Shown here: positions 61,015-64,000 of the stretch, in pieces | Layout of the letters: every line of letters starts with the position of its first letter | Position numbering within the stretch: the first letter of the stretch is position 1 | Assembly (NCBI RefSeq): GCF_004361815.1 | Contig: NZ_SNWA01000002.1 | Location: forward strand, 1,054,001 to 1,118,000 | DNA: 64,000 nt | Direction of reading: 5' to 3' | Source of the DNA: Paraburkholderia sp. BL10I2N1 | GTDB taxonomy: Bacteria > Pseudomonadota > Gammaproteobacteria > Burkholderiales > Burkholderiaceae | Position numbers and translations under genes: made by a program | Notes under the pieces: model-generated | What the model saw: only the letters and a program-made list of their open reading frames with translations | Databases searched by the model: none | Told to the model about the DNA's origin: nothing

Positions 61015-64000
61015 TCACGGTATGCGCGGCTGCGCCACAGCAGTGGCGGCGGCCGGCGCCAGGGTCTGCACCAGGCCGAGCAGACCGCCCGATGGGCTCC
61101 CCAACGCGAGCGGATCGATCGTGACGCCGCCCAACAGCCCCGGCTGCACGAACTCGACCGCACCGATGTCGTATCCGGCGCCTTGCGGCCTCGTCGTACC
61201 GAAGATGTCATGATTCGGTGCACCGCCTGAGGTGCCGTGATTGATTGCCGGCGAAGCGGACGTGATCGAGTAGTTGCCCAGTAGCACGCCATAGCCGGTA
61301 CTGCCGGATGAGATGGACATGTTGAACAGCGACAGCGGGCCGTACGACATGTTGATCCACTGGTTGCCTTCATCGGGCACCGCCGACGGCAGCAAGCTGA
61401 ACAACGGATTCGGCAGCACCGCGTCCGCGATGCCCGGCGGCACCGCAAAGCCGTTTCCGCCGCCTTCCGGAGGCACCCGCGCACCGTTGCAGTACTGGCG
61501 CACCACCCCCGGAGGGGACGCGATATTGCTCGCACCCGGGTAGTCGGCGGCGTCGGTCAGGATCGAGAACCGCGGGCTCATCGACATACCCGCCTGACGG
61601 ATGCTGGCCGAGGTGTCGCCGAATGCGCCGATGTCCCAATAGACAGCGTGCTGTGAATCGCAATAGCCCGTCGGGTGCCCGGCCTGATTCAACGTCGGGT
61701 TCAGCGCCACCGTATTCTGCACGCCCGGTATGTTCGGATTCAGCCCCGTCACCGTGATATAGAACGAACGGTTTTGCCAGAACACGTTGTTGGTCAATAT
61801 CGGGTTCGAGAACGTCGTGCAATTTGGCTGGCCCGTGGGGCACGTCACGCCCGGAACGGTGAACGCGGCCACGAGGTTCCCCGTATGGCGAGCGGTCTCC
61901 AGTCCGGCCGGCTCAAAGGCCGACGTCGTGATCGGGTTGCACGTCGTTTGCGCTCCCACCGTCGTGCAGTTCGGCGGCCCAACGTTCGCCTGCGTGGCGG
62001 CAGAGGTGTTAAAGAGCACGCCTGCCGACGCTGTCGCGTCGTTGGAGACGACCGTGTTGTTGACGAAGCTCACCCGCACCGCATCCTGCAGCGAGACGCC
62101 GCCTCCCGCCCACCCGGCCACGTTGTTCGCGATGATGTTGTTGATCACGCGAACCTGATACCACGCGTTCTGGTTGCTGGGGCTGCGTTGCACATCGGTG
62201 CCGTTGACGTTCTGCAGCCGCAGGCCGCCACCCTTGCCGCTTTCCGCCGTGTTGCCGACGATCAGATTGCCGTCGATCACGAGGCCAGGGCCCACGCCGT
62301 CCGAAAGCTCCGGTGCGCAGTCCACGTCGACGGTCGCGTTCTCGCAGAACGTACCGTCCGGCGGCACGCCCTGGGCAATCACGCCGCCGCCGTACGTAGG
62401 CAGCGTCGGATTGTTGCTCTGGTTGAACAACACCCAGTTGTGCGAGATGTCACCGTTGTAGCTGAAGCCGAAGTGCGCGACACCGCCGCCGTCGCCGCTG
62501 CTCATGTTGCCGCAGATCCAGTTGTAGTTGAAGTGATAGTAGTCGGCACCTGTGCAGAAGGTCACACCGCCCGCTGACGAAGGCGTGGTCGAGTTGATTT
62601 CATCGCCATACGAGGCGTTCGACGTGACCGCATTGTGATGCACGTTCACCGCGGTATTGAAGGCAAAGGGCAGCTCGGTCACACCGTCAGTACCGCCGAT
62701 GGTGCCGTCCGGCGTTTCGACCTGGCCGACTGTGATGCCGCCGGTGAGCGTGCCTGAATTGCTGAACACGCGGTTGTTCGAGATTTCCAGGTTGTGGTTC
62801 CAGCCGTGCACGAAAATCCCCCCGCCGCCTTGCGAGCTGTTGGTGAAGGTCATGCCGTCGATGCGCGACGGATTGCACTTGAAGTTGCCCGGATTGTTGA
62901 CGCAATCCGGGGGGTTCGAGGTCGGCAGGATCGGGAGGACCGGCCCCGCGAGCGGCGTGCAGATGCCGTTCGCGATGCAGTTCGGATCGGCTTGCGTCAC
63001 GCCGCCCACCACCACGTCCTTCACGCCTTTGCCGAGGACCGTAATGGCCGCCCCTTCATAGGCGCCCATCAGCGTCGGCTCGATCAGCAGTTCGGACAGG
63101 TTGCCGTTGAGGTTGAAGTCCCAGCCCGTGGTCGGCTCGAACGGTATCGCATCGACCTTGCGCTGCATCGTCGACGAGCAGGAATACCTGCCGTTCGGAT
63201 CGTACGGATTGCTCGCCGAGATCAGGCCGCCGTTCAATGCGTCGCCGAAGAGACAATTGATCTGCCTGCGCCACGGGTCGAGCTTGCCCGACGGATGGGT
63301 GTTTGCGTTGACCGTCACGGCCGTGGCGCCGACACCTTGCAGCCGGACCGGCTTCCACATCAGCAGCATTTCGTTATAGGTACCCGGACCGACGACGATC
63401 ATGTCCCCCGGGGTCGCCTTGTCGATCGCCGTCTGGATCGCGTTACTCGTCGCGTTCTCGCCATTCACGTAGGTCGGCGCCTTGCCGGCGACCGTGACGG
63501 TAACCGTATCGATCGACTTCTTGCCGTTGGCGGCCGTGATGACGAGTTCGCCGCATCTCGCCACGCTCAGTACCGGTATGCCACGTTGCTGCAGCGGGCA
63601 GATCGGAACGAGAAGGGGCACCTGGCCTGTGATCGTGAGGTCGCTCCATGAGACATTGTTCATCGGAACACCGCCGATCGTTACGTTCTGGCACGGACCA
63701 ACGGCCGGGCATGTCGAAGGGCGGCTGCCAAAGCCATAGTGGCGCGTGACGAACTTCTGGTTGAACGGCGTAGCGGTCGCAGCCGGCCCGTTGTACGCGT
63801 GGTTCGGCACCTGCTGGTTGCCCAGCCCCTTGATCGTCAGCGTGTGGCCGGACGCGCTGACCCACGGTCCCGCGCCGCCGCCGCTCGAGTCGCCTGTCAC
63901 AGTGGAGATCGCCGGGGTCGCATCCGGGTATGCGCAGTCTGGTGGATTGTAGCCATCGGCGAAGGCCTGGACCGGCACCACCGGCGTATCCATATACTGG
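61015..64000 (-). CDS. C-terminal part of a very large secreted protein (TIG plus beta-helix), MofA-like multicopper oxidase candidate
   Basis: At least 994 residues, open at the window edge. Visible order: a TIG/IPT-like Ig domain (residues ~25-170, GPWVSASGHTLTIKGLGNQQ, GELVITAANGKKSIDTVTVT), then a right-handed parallel beta-helix with Asn ladders (residues ~180-900, IQTAIDKATPGDMIVVGPGT, NSSQGGGGIFVHGWNHNLEI, SGDGGGVAHFGFSYNGDISH). The wording DTPVVPVQAFADGYNPPDCA at the visible start reminds me of the C-terminal portion of MofA-type putative Mn oxidases. The copper-oxidase domains themselves would be upstream and cannot be seen. It is the first gene of the operon that includes the cytochrome fusion. 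Confidence 0.65.
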   Translation of the reverse strand, partial: QYMDTPVVPVQAFADGYNPPDCAYPDATPAISTVTGDSSGGGAGPWVSASGHTLTIKGLGNQQVPNHAYNGPAATATPFNQKFVTRHYGFGSRPSTCPAVGPCQNVTIGGVPMNNVSWSDLTITGQVPLLVPICPLQQRGIPVLSVARCGELVITAANGKKSIDTVTVTVAGKAPTYVNGENATSNAIQTAIDKATPGDMIVVGPGTYNEMLLMWKPVRLQGVGATAVTVNANTHPSGKLDPWRRQINCLFGDALNGGLISASNPYDPNGRYSCSSTMQRKVDAIPFEPTTGWDFNLNGNLSELLIEPTLMGAYEGAAITVLGKGVKDVVVGGVTQADPNCIANGICTPLAGPVLPILPTSNPPDCVNNPGNFKCNPSRIDGMTFTNSSQGGGGIFVHGWNHNLEISNNRVFSNSGTLTGGITVGQVETPDGTIGGTDGVTELPFAFNTAVNVHHNAVTSNASYGDEINSTTPSSAGGVTFCTGADYYHFNYNWICGNMSSGDGGGVAHFGFSYNGDISHNWVLFNQSNNPTLPTYGGGVIAQGVPPDGTFCENATVDVDCAPELSDGVGPGLVIDGNLIVGNTAESGKGGGLRLQNVNGTDVQRSPSNQNAWYQVRVINNIIANNVAGWAGGGVSLQDAVRVSFVNNTVVSNDATASAGVLFNTSAATQANVGPPNCTTVGAQTTCNPITTSAFEPAGLETARHTGNLVAAFTVPGVTCPTGQPNCTTFSNPILTNNVFWQNRSFYITVTGLNPNIPGVQNTVALNPTLNQAGHPTGYCDSQHAVYWDIGAFGDTSASIRQAGMSMSPRFSILTDAADYPGASNIASPPGVVRQYCNGARVPPEGGGNGFAVPPGIADAVLPNPLFSLLPSAVPDEGNQWINMSYGPLSLFNMSISSGSTGYGVLLGNYSITSASPAINHGTSGGAPNHDIFGTTRPQGAGYDIGAVEFVQPGLLGGVTIDPLALGSPSGGLLGLVQTLAPAAATAVAQPRIP

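Noticed and set aside
1..64000. CRISPR arrays, tRNA or rRNA genes
   Set aside because: I saw no regularly spaced repeats and no cloverleaf-like segments or rRNA-like stretches. A tRNA search program would be needed for certainty.

Overview
The window looks like a Burkholderia sensu lato genome (Paraburkholderia/Caballeronia/Burkholderia type). It has high GC, codon use rich in G/C third positions, a beta-proteobacterial trimeric porin, a DUF4148-type secreted-protein leader, a CoA-acylating semialdehyde dehydrogenase/acetoacetate decarboxylase/patatin neighbourhood, and many LysR and MarR regulators. Family names come from residue patterns and memory of the families; no database was searched.

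Layout. (1) 1-7389: a catabolic or stress-type cluster on the minus strand (SDR, MFS, SDR, alpha/beta hydrolase, internally deleted SDR, DUF427, old-yellow-enzyme, SDR) with a LysR regulator at its right end. Three near-identical 43-bp promoter/operator blocks, each containing a LysR-type T-N11-A dyad, sit in front of the three transcription units and point to one regulon. (2) 7400-11400: a gene graveyard with truncated LysR, AraC and LivJ-like genes and a scrambled nitroreductase around one intact porin. (3) 11403-17534: mobile DNA. A recombinase-in-trio (RIT) element with three tyrosine recombinases (two damaged) and imperfect terminal repeats is followed by a 504-residue winged-helix protein of unknown role, then by an ISL3-family IS with 8-bp target duplications and an A7 frameshift signal inside its transposase. 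(4) 17569-21807: patatin, a tiny dehydrogenase remnant, frameshifted acetoacetate decarboxylase, mmsA and a degenerate HMA-fold protein. (5) 22355-27969: an EmrAB/OMF tripartite efflux pump with two MarR regulators and three matching operators, closed by a terminator. (6) 28120-33297: LysR, VOC protein, a chimeric scar carrying a copy of the mmsA 3' end, an aldo/keto reductase and a chemoreceptor.

(7) 34045-64000 is the most interesting part. A copper block (DUF2946, outer-membrane protein, CopC, truncated CopD) is followed by a tightly coupled secretion operon that mixes type II secretion parts (GspD, GspE, GspF, GspG, three more pseudopilins) with a PilM/N/O/P-like platform. Next come two NarL-type response regulators, a histidine kinase, an SCO1 copper chaperone, a lytic transglycosylase and a CcsB cytochrome-assembly protein. 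A diheme lipoprotein cytochrome c, a Cyc2-like monoheme cytochrome-porin fusion, a cytochrome c/periplasmic-binding-protein fusion, two LolA-fold paralogues and a small secreted protein follow. The last gene is the C-terminal ~990 residues of a very large secreted protein (TIG-like and beta-helix domains) that runs off the window and resembles the C-terminal part of MofA-type multicopper oxidases.

My working hypothesis is that region 7 encodes an exported copper oxidase plus an outer-membrane electron conduit, possibly for Mn(II) or Fe(II) oxidation or another extracellular redox reaction. The oxidase call depends on sequence beyond position 64000.
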